Origin: Bradyrhizobium sp. LTSP885
Lineage (GTDB): Bacteria > Pseudomonadota > Alphaproteobacteria > Rhizobiales > Xanthobacteraceae
Direction: 5' to 3'
DNA: 64,000 bases
Assembly: GCF_000938305.1 (NCBI RefSeq)
Contig: NZ_JYMT01000035.1
Span: forward strand, 162,869 to 226,868
The translations under genes and the position numbers were made by a program. Of this stretch, positions 34,399-42,799 are shown piece after piece (positions within the stretch are counted from its first letter, which is position 1; every line of letters begins with the position of its first letter). The notes beneath the pieces are model-generated. The model worked only from the letters and a program-made list of their open reading frames with translations. It searched no databases and was not told the origin of the DNA.

Positions 34399-34900
34399 TT
34401 TTGGCGGACAGATTTTCGAGCGAGATGTCGGCGGCAGTCCCGCTGCCGCCTTCCTGGCCGTCAGATCCGTAGGAGACGATGTCATAGGGGCCACGCTCGC
34501 CCGGCGAGCGATAGACGTAGACATGGCTCCAGGGATCGTTCGGAACGCCGCCGCCCTTCAGGTAAGGCCCATTCCAGGCGGCCACGCCCGAAGTCGGCCG
34601 TACCAGCGCGGTCAATCCCTCCGCGCTCGACGGATACCGGCCGGCGTCGAGATAGTAGAGATCGAGGGCGGTGACAAAGCTCTGCAGCTGGATCCGCGCG
34701 GCCTTGACCTTGGATTCGCTGAGATAGTTGAGGACGCGCGGGCCGATCAGCCCCATGATCAGGCCGATAATCGCGATCACCACCAGCATTTCGACCAGGG
34801 TGAAGCCGGCCTGGCTTTCAAGCCGCCTGCCTCCGAGCTCGAGCCGGCTCTGCCCCCTGCTTGCGATGATGTACCGGCCGATGCCCTTGAGCGATATCAT
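34391..34900 (-). CDS. gspG: Major pseudopilin GspG
   Basis: This 169-residue protein has a longer leader than usual, ending SQAG|FTLVEMLVVIAIIGLIMGLI with Glu5. The GspG body is complete: AALDLYY-like helix (FVTALDLYYLDAGRYPSSAEG), GPYLKGG, NDPWSHVYVYRSPGERGPYD and YGSDGQEGG, the calcium-binding C-terminal loop. It is the main subunit of the pseudopilus and would be processed by the prepilin peptidase at 24850. The 31-residue leader is long compared with the usual 6-15. Confidence 0.92.
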   Translation of the reverse strand: MISLKGIGRYIIASRGQSRLELGGRRLESQAGFTLVEMLVVIAIIGLIMGLIGPRVLNYLSESKVKAARIQLQSFVTALDLYYLDAGRYPSSAEGLTALVRPTSGVAAWNGPYLKGGGVPNDPWSHVYVYRSPGERGPYDIVSYGSDGQEGGSGTAADISLENLSAKNE

Positions 34901-34918
34901 GATGTACCAACCTTTGGT

Positions 34919-36130
34919 CTAACCGACCAGTTGAGTGACCGACAGCAGCGCGGTCATGACCGACACGATCAGGCCCCCCACGACCGTGCTGATACAGATG
35001 ATGGCGAGCGGTCCGACGATGCCGACGACGCGATCGAGACTGCGCTGCAGCTTGGCTTCATAGAATTCTGCGACGCGGCCAGCCAGTGTCGGCAACTGGC
35101 CGGTCTCCTCGCCGAGCCGCAGCATACGCACTGCCATCGGCGGCAGGCTGTTGGCGACCGCAAGTGCATCAGACAGCTTTCCGCCGTGGCGGACACGATC
35201 AGCCGCCGCGCTCCAGCCTTGCTCATTTCCGGTCACGGCCATGATGTCGACCAGGATGCGCAACGTCTCGGTCAGATTGACGCCGCTGCCGAGCAGGACG
35301 CCGAGATTCCGGCAAAACAGGCTGCTCCGATGGAACTGGAAAATGCCGCCGACGCCGGGCAGACTCGACAATCCGCTCAAGATCGCAGCCCGCACGCCAG
35401 GCCGCCGCAACAGCCACCAGCCGCCGGCGATGATCGCCGCGGTCGCCAGCAATGCCGGCGTCGCATTTGCATGCAGGAACTCCGACAGCTTGATAAAGCT
35501 GCTCAGCGTCGTATCCGACTTGCTTCCGAAATCCTGCAGCACCGACGAGAATTGCGGCAGCACGAACAGGATAAAAAACAGCATGACCCCGGCCGAGGCG
35601 ACCAGCACAAAAGCCGGATATTGCATCGCATCCGTGAGCTTGCGCCGCATCTGCTCCGATCGTGCCCGCTCTGCGCCGAGCATTTCCAGAACCTGATCCA
35701 GCGTGCCGGAAATCTCACCAACGCGGACCAGCGCGGCATACATCGGCGGAAACAACGCCGCGTGGCCGGCGATGGCATCGGCCAGGCTTTCGCCCGAGAG
35801 CAGCGAGGCCCGGATCTTGCTGACCACCGGACGTAACCGCCCGACATCGGCATCGCCTGTCATCAGCTCAAGTGCATCGTCGAGCCGGGCGCCAGCCTTC
35901 AGCAACAGCGCGAGGTCCCGGGTGAAAGTGGTGATCTCGGCAGCGCTCGGGCGGCCGAACAGACCGTAGGCAGCCAAACTCGAGGGCGAGCGCTTGTTCT
36001 CGACGGTCTCGATCGGCAACAGCCGTAGATATTCGATGCGACGCGCAACCTCGGCTGCGGTCGTCGCCGAGATCGTGCCATTCACAATCTCGCCGTTCTG
36101 TGTCAGGGCCCGGTAGCGGAACTCAGGCAC
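34919..36130 (-). CDS. gspF: Type II secretion inner-membrane protein GspF
   Basis: This protein has 403 residues from the GTG at 36130 (MPEFRYRALTQNGEIVNG), which fits the family N-terminus and lies 4 nt after the gspE stop. An ATG at 36154 inside gspE adds 8 residues. It has two GspF domains, each with the typical helical bundle (FTRDLALLLKAGARLDDAL, FCRNLGVLLGSGVNLTETL), and three membrane helices. LRLGEETGQLP and VRVGEISGTLDQVLEML are the paired family signatures. It forms the platform on which GspE acts. Confidence 0.92.
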   Translation of the reverse strand: MPEFRYRALTQNGEIVNGTISATTAAEVARRIEYLRLLPIETVENKRSPSSLAAYGLFGRPSAAEITTFTRDLALLLKAGARLDDALELMTGDADVGRLRPVVSKIRASLLSGESLADAIAGHAALFPPMYAALVRVGEISGTLDQVLEMLGAERARSEQMRRKLTDAMQYPAFVLVASAGVMLFFILFVLPQFSSVLQDFGSKSDTTLSSFIKLSEFLHANATPALLATAAIIAGGWWLLRRPGVRAAILSGLSSLPGVGGIFQFHRSSLFCRNLGVLLGSGVNLTETLRILVDIMAVTGNEQGWSAAADRVRHGGKLSDALAVANSLPPMAVRMLRLGEETGQLPTLAGRVAEFYEAKLQRSLDRVVGIVGPLAIICISTVVGGLIVSVMTALLSVTQLVG

Positions 36131-36134
36131 GCGA

Positions 36135-37832
36135 TCACCGCAAGGTTGTGACACGGAGGATTTCGGCAGGCGACGTCAATCCCGCGCGGCATTTGGCGAT
36201 ACCGTCGTCGAGCATCGTGGTCATGCCGCCGCGGATCGCCAATGTGTCGATCTTCAGACCATCGGTCTTCTCGCCGATCAGCTCGCGAAGCTCGTCGGTC
36301 AGCTCCAGAACCTCGAAGACGCCGAGACGGCCACGATAGCCGGTGCCCGCGCAACGGTCGCAGCCGCAGGGCTCGTGGATCACGTCGCCGCAGTGGAAGC
36401 CGAACGCGGTCAATCGAGGATCCTCGGTGAAGTCGGCATCGGCAAGGACGCGCGTCGTTTTGCACCGCTCGCATAGTTGACGCACCAGGCGCTGCGCAAC
36501 GACCGCGCGCAAGACCGAGCGCAGGAGATAACCTTCGACGCCAAGATCGAGCAGGCGCGGCACCGCAGCCGCAGCAGTTTCGGTATGCAGCGTGGTGAGC
36601 ACCAAATGTCCGGTCAGCGCGGCATGTACCGCCACATGCGCGGTCTCGGAATCGCGGACTTCGCCGACCATGATCACATCAGGGTCCTGGCGAACGAAGG
36701 AACGCAGCGCCGCCGCGAAGGTCAGTCCGATCGCCGGCTTGACCTGCGCCTGGTTGATGCCGGGGATCTCGTATTCGACGGGATCTTCCACGGTGAGGAT
36801 TTTCCGGATCGGCTCGTTGAGAATCGACAGCACGGTGGCAAGGGTCGTGGTCTTTCCGCTACCGGTCGGGCCGGTGACGATGATCATGCCGTGCGGCAGT
36901 TTCAACAGCCGGCGCAGCCGCGCTTCGTCAGGCGGCGAAAATCCCAGCTTCTCGACGACCAGGAGGCCACGATCCTTGGGCAGGATGCGGATCACGGCCG
37001 CCTCCCCGTGCTGCATCGGCATGATCGCAACGCGGATATCGACGTCGACGCGGCCGACCCTCAAGCGCGCGGCACCATCCTGCGGCAGGCGGCGTTCGGC
37101 GATGTTGAGATTGGCTACAATCTTGATGCGGGAAATCACCGCCTGCGGCAACACATTCGCCGGTGCCGAGACCTGCCGCAGCAAACCATCGATGCGCATG
37201 CGTACCGCGAAGCCCTTGTGAAACGGTTCGATGTGAATGTCGCTGGCACGCAATTCGACCGCCTTTTCAAGCAGATCGTTGACAGCCCGCACCACCGGCG
37301 CGCCGCTTGCGAGATCGCGAAGACTTTCGATGTCGTCTTCGCGGAACTGCGCCGGCAAAGCATCGCCCGGAACCGCCTCGTGCTGGTCCAGACGCTGGTC
37401 GAGAACGACCGCAAGGTCCTCGAAGGTTGCAACCTTGATCGCAACTCCCTTGCCGAGCACGATCTGCGCCGCGCGCTGTGCGGATTGATTGGTCGGGTCG
37501 GCGACTGCGAGCACGACGTCGCCCTGTGGCGACCGATAGGGGAACACCAGGGTCTCCCGCAGGAAGCGCGGCGAGAATGATGCCGCCAGCGACACGGCAG
37601 ACATCATGTCCTGCAGTGCGACCCGGTCGAGACCGTGGAACCGCGCAGCCTGCTCGGCGAATTCACCTGCCGGCAGGTCCACCAGTTCCCATAGCTTGGC
37701 CTGCCGCTGGTCGGCATCACCTTGACCGGTGGAATCGTCGCGTCCGTCAACCGCCGTCAAATGCCTGCCCTGACGGAGATACTCCACGAACTCCGAGGAC
37801 AAGTCGCTGGCCATCCGTTGTTCCGGTCGCAA
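36135..37832 (-). CDS. gspE: Type II secretion ATPase GspE
   Basis: This 565-residue protein has an N-terminal MshEN/GspE-N domain and a RecA-like secretion ATPase core. Motifs seen: Walker A GPTGSGKTTT, Asp box ILTVEDPVEYEIPG, Walker B DPDVIMVGEVRDSETA and His box GHLVLTTLHTETA. The zinc-binding tetracysteine is LCERC plus CGCDRC (the second pair includes an extra Cys). It powers pseudopilus assembly at the inner membrane, bound by GspL and GspF. It is the first gene of the gspE-N operon. An internal ATG at 37814 is an alternative start. Confidence 0.94.
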   Translation of the reverse strand: MRPEQRMASDLSSEFVEYLRQGRHLTAVDGRDDSTGQGDADQRQAKLWELVDLPAGEFAEQAARFHGLDRVALQDMMSAVSLAASFSPRFLRETLVFPYRSPQGDVVLAVADPTNQSAQRAAQIVLGKGVAIKVATFEDLAVVLDQRLDQHEAVPGDALPAQFREDDIESLRDLASGAPVVRAVNDLLEKAVELRASDIHIEPFHKGFAVRMRIDGLLRQVSAPANVLPQAVISRIKIVANLNIAERRLPQDGAARLRVGRVDVDIRVAIMPMQHGEAAVIRILPKDRGLLVVEKLGFSPPDEARLRRLLKLPHGMIIVTGPTGSGKTTTLATVLSILNEPIRKILTVEDPVEYEIPGINQAQVKPAIGLTFAAALRSFVRQDPDVIMVGEVRDSETAHVAVHAALTGHLVLTTLHTETAAAAVPRLLDLGVEGYLLRSVLRAVVAQRLVRQLCERCKTTRVLADADFTEDPRLTAFGFHCGDVIHEPCGCDRCAGTGYRGRLGVFEVLELTDELRELIGEKTDGLKIDTLAIRGGMTTMLDDGIAKCRAGLTSPAEILRVTTLR

Positions 37833-38141
37833 AAACTTTCAACCGGCTCGTCACGAGATCGCTGAAGGCGATGCGCGCGGGGCCAGCACTGCGACGTTAT
37901 TGACCTGAACTATGACAGCTGTACGAAGCTGCTCGTGCAACAGCCGCTCAAAAAAGTTCAGCGGATAGATGTGTCGGACGAGCGTGTTCTGGAATCAACG
38001 CACGCCGACGGACTGTCATCTAATCAAGCGACCAATTTATTTCTGTCATGTTCGATCGCTAAGTATTCATTCTCGGACGGGTGACACAAGCAGATCGACG
38101 CAACGATCTGCGAGCACCGGCGGTCGGAATGGCGAAGTCTT
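37833..38141. promoter_or_regulatory. Divergent promoter region of gspE and gspD
   Basis: These 309 nt separate the gspE operon from gspD and hold no supported gene. The stretch from about 37980 to 38080 is locally AT-richer (accaatttatttctgtcatg). A perfect hairpin at 38090-38111 lies in the gspD leader. Both halves of the secretion system probably start here and may share control. Confidence 0.5.
38090..38111 (+). promoter_or_regulatory. Perfect inverted repeat in the gspD leader
   Basis: Arms gcagatcg and cgatctgc surround the 6-nt loop acgcaa and end 30 nt before the gspD ATG. It could be an operator dyad or an mRNA hairpin affecting gspD translation. Which of these applies cannot be decided from sequence. 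Confidence 0.45.
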
Positions 38142-40520
38142 ATGGTACGCGTCGACAGGCTTGGCCATCATCGAATCACGCGCCGCAGCGTCGGTGCCGC
38201 CTTTGTTCTGTCGTCGCTGGTTCTATTGGCGTCGTGCAATTCCGCGACCGTCGGTTCGAGCGTCGACAATTCGCAGCTCGATATCGCGGACAAGGTCCGT
38301 TCGATCGATCTCATGCCGCGCCAACCGCAACCGGTCGGCCCCGTGGCCGCTGCATCCGGCAGCAATCGCGCTGGCACCGGCGCGATCTACGAAGGGGCTG
38401 AAGTCACCGCGGTATCCGATAGTCGCCCGCAGCCATCGTCGAGCGGCAACGGCTTCGACCTGAACTTCGAGAACGCGCCGGTTGCGACGGTCGCGAAGGT
38501 CGTGCTCGGGGACATCCTGGGCGTCGGCTACACCATTGATCCGCGGGTGCAGGGCACGGTCAGCCTGGTTTCCGTCCGGCCCGTGCCGAAATCCGACATT
38601 ATATTTGTGCTGGAGGGCGCATTGCGGCTGAGCGGCGTCGTGCTGCTGCACGATGCGTCCGGCTACCGGCTCACGCCGCTTGGCGATGCGGTCGGCGCCG
38701 GCCGGGTCGATGCCGCCGCCGCCAACCCCGAGCCCGGATACGGCGTGTCGGTTGTGCCGTTGCAATATGTCTCGGCGTCGACCCTGTTGAAGCTGATGGA
38801 CAGCTTTGCCACCCGCGCCGGAACGGTGCGGGCGGACACCACGCGCAATTTGCTTCTGATCCAGGGCACCGGCGCCGAGCGACGTACCGCGGTCGACACG
38901 GCGCTGAGCTTCGATGTCGACTGGATGCGCGGCCAATCGGTCGGCATCTTCCCGGTCGCGAGCGGTCCGCCGGCGCCGATCATTGCGGAACTGGAGAAGA
39001 TCGTGGATTCCGGCGAGAACGGTCTCAGTCAGAACGTGATCAAATTCGAGCCGATCACCCGCCTCAACGCCGTCATGGTGGTCAGCAAGCGCCCGGACAT
39101 GTTGCGCACCGCCGAGACCTGGATCAAGCGGCTGGATCGCGCCGACACTGCGCGGACCACTGTTCATGTCTATCGTGTCAAATACGGCGATGCCCGCCAG
39201 ATCGCACGCGTCTTGACCGACATGTTCCTCGGCGGCTCGGGCGCATCGAGCCTGCTCGACAGCGCTGACAATCAGGTCGCACCGGGATCGGGCACGTCGG
39301 CCACGTCGAGCGCCGATCGCCTGTCGCTGACCGCAGGCAATTCCGCCTCAACGAACGGCTTCGCCGGACGCGGCACGACCGGGAGCGGAACCACATCTGG
39401 TTTGGGCTCGCAAGGCACGAACGGCGCGCAGGGCACCCAGGGCGCAAATCCCGGCGGCGGCGGCAACAGCGGAGCGCTCGACGCCGGCCGTGGTGCGACG
39501 TCCGGCAATGGCCAATCCATGCTGCAGGATGTCAGGATCACCCCCGACACCACCAACAACAAGCTGTTGATCTACGCCGATCAGGCCAACTACCGCATTA
39601 TCGAATCGACCCTGCTGCAGCTCGATCAACCGCAGCTGCAGGTCGCGATCGACGCCACCATCGCCGAAGTGACGCTCAACAATTCGCTGTCCTACGGCGT
39701 CCAGGCCTACATCACCGGGCAAAATCTGGGATTGAAGCCAAACTCCGGATCGATCCTCAACACCCAGGCGACAACGGCGCCCGCGACCACTACCGACGCC
39801 ACCACGGGCCTCGCCTCGGTCGCGGGCTCGCTCACCAACGCCTTCATCAACCAGAGTTTTCCGGGTTTCAATTTCCTGGTCGGTAACGCGACGCAGCCGA
39901 GCCTCATCCTCGATGCGCTGCATGCCGTGACCAGTGTGAAGGTATTGTCAAACCCGTCGCTGGTCGTGGTCGACAACCAGGTGGCGACGCTGCAGGTCGG
40001 CGACGTCGTGCCGGTTTCCACCGGCAGCGCCACCGTGCTGACGACCAGCAACACCGTGGTCAACACCATCGACTATCGCAACACCGGCATCATCCTGCGT
40101 GTCGCGCCACGCGTCAGCGCCAATGGCACGGTGCGACTCGATATCGAGCAGGAGATCAGCAACGTACCTCAGACGTCGTCCAGCACACCCAATTTGACGC
40201 CGACCATCTCGGAGCGGCGGGTCAAGAGCCAGGTCTCGGTCGCCAACGGCCAGACCGTGCTGCTCGCCGGCCTGATCAGCGAGCAGCAGAGCGGCGTGCG
40301 CAATACGATCCCCGTACTCGACCAGATTCCCGGCCTTGGTGATGCCTTCGGTCACCAGTCCAACAGCACCCAGCGAACCGAGCTGATCATCTTCATCCGG
40401 CCGCAAATCATCCGAGACGGCACGGACGCGCATCTCGTCTCCGAAGAGCTTCGGTCCAAACTGCGCGGAACCATCGCCACCACGACGAGCAATGCCCCGG
40501 TCACGACCAGCTTCCATTGA
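38142..40520 (+). CDS. gspD: Type II secretion secretin GspD, predicted lipoprotein
   Basis: This 792-residue protein has an arginine-rich N-terminus and a hydrophobic helix ending in the lipobox LLASC (C32). The secretin would therefore carry its own lipid anchor and may not need a GspS pilotin. N0 (FDLNFENAPVATVAKVVLGD), N1 and N2-like repeats follow. A long Gly/Ser/Asn-rich insert (about residues 380-460, GTTGSGTTSGLGSQG) interrupts N3. The C-terminal secretin channel has VKVLSNPSLVVVDNQVATLQ, VGDVVPVSTG and the final TELIIFIRPQII. It forms the outer-membrane pore. It is transcribed away from gspE. Confidence 0.94.
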   Translation: MVRVDRLGHHRITRRSVGAAFVLSSLVLLASCNSATVGSSVDNSQLDIADKVRSIDLMPRQPQPVGPVAAASGSNRAGTGAIYEGAEVTAVSDSRPQPSSSGNGFDLNFENAPVATVAKVVLGDILGVGYTIDPRVQGTVSLVSVRPVPKSDIIFVLEGALRLSGVVLLHDASGYRLTPLGDAVGAGRVDAAAANPEPGYGVSVVPLQYVSASTLLKLMDSFATRAGTVRADTTRNLLLIQGTGAERRTAVDTALSFDVDWMRGQSVGIFPVASGPPAPIIAELEKIVDSGENGLSQNVIKFEPITRLNAVMVVSKRPDMLRTAETWIKRLDRADTARTTVHVYRVKYGDARQIARVLTDMFLGGSGASSLLDSADNQVAPGSGTSATSSADRLSLTAGNSASTNGFAGRGTTGSGTTSGLGSQGTNGAQGTQGANPGGGGNSGALDAGRGATSGNGQSMLQDVRITPDTTNNKLLIYADQANYRIIESTLLQLDQPQLQVAIDATIAEVTLNNSLSYGVQAYITGQNLGLKPNSGSILNTQATTAPATTTDATTGLASVAGSLTNAFINQSFPGFNFLVGNATQPSLILDALHAVTSVKVLSNPSLVVVDNQVATLQVGDVVPVSTGSATVLTTSNTVVNTIDYRNTGIILRVAPRVSANGTVRLDIEQEISNVPQTSSSTPNLTPTISERRVKSQVSVANGQTVLLAGLISEQQSGVRNTIPVLDQIPGLGDAFGHQSNSTQRTELIIFIRPQIIRDGTDAHLVSEELRSKLRGTIATTTSNAPVTTSFH

Positions 40521-40530
40521 GGCCGGTGTC

Positions 40531-41037
40531 GTGGCCTCGCTCCGCTCCACCGTCTGGCGCAATCTGCCAGCTGCGGCGACGGTCGTGCTCGCTATCATCA
40601 GCGGCCCATCGGCGCACGCCGATGCGCTGAGCCGCGGCACGGCGGCGTTCGACCGCGGCGAATATGTCCGCGCCGCGCAGGATCTGTCACCGCTGGCCGC
40701 GCGGGGAAATCCAGGAGCGCTCGGCCGGCTCGGCTTCATGTACGAGCACGGTTTTGGTGTCCCGCAGGCCTATCAGGCCGCTTTCGATCTCTATTGCCGG
40801 GGCGCCGCCCGGGGCGATCCATTCGCCCAAGCCATGCTGGGACTGATGTACGACAAAGGTCACGGCGTGCATCAGGACGTAATCCAGGCCTACAAATGGC
40901 TCAACCTGGCAGCGGCACGGTCGCAAGGCCGCGCGCGGGAGGCCTATTTGAGGTTTCGCGATGCGGTCGCCTCAAAGATGACGCGCGATGAAATCGTCGT
41001 CGGACAGCGCCTCGCCGGCCGCCTAAGCGGACAATGA
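40531..41037 (+). CDS. Exported Sel1-repeat (TPR-like) protein
   Basis: From the GTG at 40531, 11 nt after gspD, the protein has 168 residues; an ATG at 40492 inside gspD is the other option. A signal peptide ends near PSAHA. Sel1-like repeats follow: ALGRLGFMYEHGFGVPQAYQ, then AQAMLGLMYDKGHGVHQDVI and an incomplete third. Sel1 proteins mediate protein-protein contacts in the periplasm. Coupling to gspD suggests a role in secretin assembly or cargo handling, but that is inference from position alone. Confidence 0.8.
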   Translation: MASLRSTVWRNLPAAATVVLAIISGPSAHADALSRGTAAFDRGEYVRAAQDLSPLAARGNPGALGRLGFMYEHGFGVPQAYQAAFDLYCRGAARGDPFAQAMLGLMYDKGHGVHQDVIQAYKWLNLAAARSQGRAREAYLRFRDAVASKMTRDEIVVGQRLAGRLSGQ

Positions 41038-41081
41038 CCTTCAGACGCTGCGCCTGTCGGAATGGCTCTCTCGAGGGGATC

Positions 41082-41102
41082 CCAAGCTGTTAAAAAGCTT
41101 GG
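41082..41102 (-). terminator. Stem-loop at the 3' end of the tRNA-Lys fragment
   Basis: Arms ccaagct and agcttgg pair around gttaaaa. Read on the minus strand, the loop supplies tttt. It abuts the CCA end of the tRNA fragment, so it is probably the natural 3' trailer of the original tRNA-Lys gene. Confidence 0.45.
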
Positions 41103-41146
41103 TGGGCGCACCAGGGCTCGAACCTGGGACCCGCTGATTAAGAGAC
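41100..41146 (-). other. 3' fragment of tRNA-Lys(CUU), probable island attachment site
   Basis: On the minus strand the sequence runs from the anticodon loop (ctcttaa) through the 3' anticodon stem, variable loop, T arm (ggttcgagcc) and acceptor strand to an encoded CCA. It fits the 3' half of an alphaproteobacterial tRNA-Lys with anticodon CUU. The 5' half is missing: beyond the anticodon stem there is no D arm or 5' acceptor strand within 100 nt. A 3' tRNA half ending in its natural trailer is what a tyrosine-recombinase insertion leaves at the distal island end. No intact tRNA lies in the window. Confidence 0.75.
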
Positions 41147-41461
41147 AGCTACGGATCGAGAACAATCAATGGCTTAGCGGTCGCATCCCGGGTCTTATCC
41201 GGCACCGCATGGGCATTCGTCGCACTATGGTCCTTGCACTGCCTGACATCTGAACACCTGCTCTATCGGCTCAGTCGCCGACATCTCGAACTCGGCCTAG
41301 AAAGACACTTGAATCGGCTCAAAAGATGCTCGCGCCGCCCGCCTGAATCAGTTTCTCCGCTGGCCTGCATCTCCTGTCACGTTGGCTCGCGGCGCTCGGC
41401 GCCGATCTTCTTTGCTCAGGCTCTGCCGCTTGACGCTGGCGGACGAGGCGACCGGGCGGCT
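41147..41461. other. Gap between tRNA fragment and aldo/keto reductase relic
   Basis: About 315 nt with no supported gene, RNA or repeat. A plus-strand frame that opens at 41234 runs through it into the aldo/keto reductase relic, but its first 70 codons resemble nothing I know. This is consistent with junction debris at an island boundary. Confidence 0.4.
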
Positions 41462-41765
41462 AAGGAGATTCCGCTGACCGCCTACGCGCCGCTCGCGCAA
41501 GGCCAGGCAGCAAACGACGCCACGCTCGCCGCCATCGGTCGCAAACATGGTGCGACCGCGGCGCAGATAGCGATCGCCTGGCTGTTGGACCAGCAGGATG
41601 TCATCGCGATCCCCAAGGCGGCCCGGCCGGAAAGCCAGAAAGCCAATCTCGGCGCGCTCGCCATTGCCCTGGGCGACGAAGATCGCGCCGCGATCGCGGC
41701 GCTGCCGAAAGACCAGCGCTTCGTCCGGCCGCCGGTTCGCGCCGGAATGGGATGCCGTCGCGTGA
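41462..41765 (+). pseudogene. Aldo/keto reductase relic, N-terminally truncated and frameshifted
   Basis: The frame gives EIPLTAYAPLAQG, AAIGRKHGATAAQIAIAWLL and DVIAIPKAARPESQKANLGA. These are the last third of an aldo/keto reductase, including the NADP-binding IPKAxxPE-N signature. The TIM-barrel N-terminal two thirds, with the catalytic Tyr and Lys, are missing. After DQRFVRPP the frame departs from the family. Skipping one G at 41735 restores FAPEWDAVA and a stop at 41763-41765, the usual C-terminus. So it has both a 5' truncation and a +1 frameshift and cannot be functional. Confidence 0.8.
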
Positions 41766-41786
41766 GTGCTCCAAAATACTCCGCGC

Positions 41787-42749
41787 TCAGTTGGTCTGCG
41801 TGGAAACCGCGGTCTTGGCATGCAAGTTGACCATGAGCAGGGCCGCGGCGAACGTTCCGAAAGCGATGAGTCCCCACTGAAGGATCGTCGGACTTTCGCG
41901 GCTGATCAACAATGTAATGAGCGCCGCCACCGCGGGTGTCACGGCGGGCATAAAGGACGCAGTCACAAGTCCGAGGATCCTGGCCGCATAGAGGAAGCCG
42001 ATCCACGAAAACACGCCCGCGATGAAACCTTGGCAAGCTATTTGCTCCAGAAGGAGCGTCCAAGGGATGGCGCTTAAGCGGCTAAGGCCGCCGGCGAGGA
42101 CGTAGTAGGGTCCGAAAGTCGCCAGCGAGGCGGAAGAGACGATCGTCATGGCCGTGATCGGATCGACGTGCCACCTGCACGAAAGGGCAGCGAAGGTCGC
42201 CGCCGCAAATCCGCCCGCAGCGAACAGCGCTATCCCTACGGCCGCCTCGGGCGAACCGTCGACCAGAGACGTGAACGCCAGTACGGCGAGGCGCGCAGTC
42301 AAAGCCAGCATCGCGACCGTCCGCAACAAGCCGAGTCTCTCGGAAAGCACGAGCCGAGCGAGTACGATACTGCAGACGGTCAGCGCGGCAACTTCGATAA
42401 GGATTCCGCTGGAGAAAGGCGCTTTTCGGCCGCCGCTGATGACGCAAATGCCGAGCAAGGGGCCGCCGACCAATGCCAGCGTCACGGCGACGGACGCTTT
42501 TGTCTTAGCTATGCGCCCGGATCGCTTGGTCGCGTAATAAAGAACGAGAAGGATCGGAGCGGCGACGGCATACCTGATGAAAAGCAGGTCGAACGGCTCG
42601 AAGCCGACGGAGAAGCCATGATGGGCTGCCGCCAATCCGACGCCCCAACCAAGCGCTGCCAATGCTCCATAGAGAAGTCCGAAGGGAACGGCGGCGCTGC
42701 GCTGCGGCTCGTGATAGCAACTGGCTAGGACGGAAGCTAACGATGGCAT
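41787..42749 (-). CDS. DMT-superfamily (EamA) permease
   Basis: This 320-residue membrane protein has ten hydrophobic helices in two EamA-type halves (GLLYGALAALGWGVGLAAAHHG; GVFSWIGFLYAARILGLVTA). PAVTPAVAALITLLISRESP matches the conserved C-terminal EamA helix pair. Family members export or import small metabolites, often amino acids or riboflavin-like compounds; the substrate is unknown. It lies 50 nt after the SDR gene on the same strand. Confidence 0.85.
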   Translation of the reverse strand: MPSLASVLASCYHEPQRSAAVPFGLLYGALAALGWGVGLAAAHHGFSVGFEPFDLLFIRYAVAAPILLVLYYATKRSGRIAKTKASVAVTLALVGGPLLGICVISGGRKAPFSSGILIEVAALTVCSIVLARLVLSERLGLLRTVAMLALTARLAVLAFTSLVDGSPEAAVGIALFAAGGFAAATFAALSCRWHVDPITAMTIVSSASLATFGPYYVLAGGLSRLSAIPWTLLLEQIACQGFIAGVFSWIGFLYAARILGLVTASFMPAVTPAVAALITLLISRESPTILQWGLIAFGTFAAALLMVNLHAKTAVSTQTN

Positions 42750-42799
42750 TCCGAGCCGCCTAAACTTGCTCGCGCTGTACGCCGTGACCGGCGCGCAGC

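Noticed and set aside
34304..35836. A 510-codon plus-strand frame
   Set aside because: It is antisense to gspF/gspG and composed of Asp/Gln/Arg-rich low-similarity sequence.
41100..41146. Complete tRNA-Lys gene or tRNA with intron
   Set aside because: No D arm, 5' acceptor strand or intron-like structure is found on the 5' side within 100 nt; only the 3' half is present.
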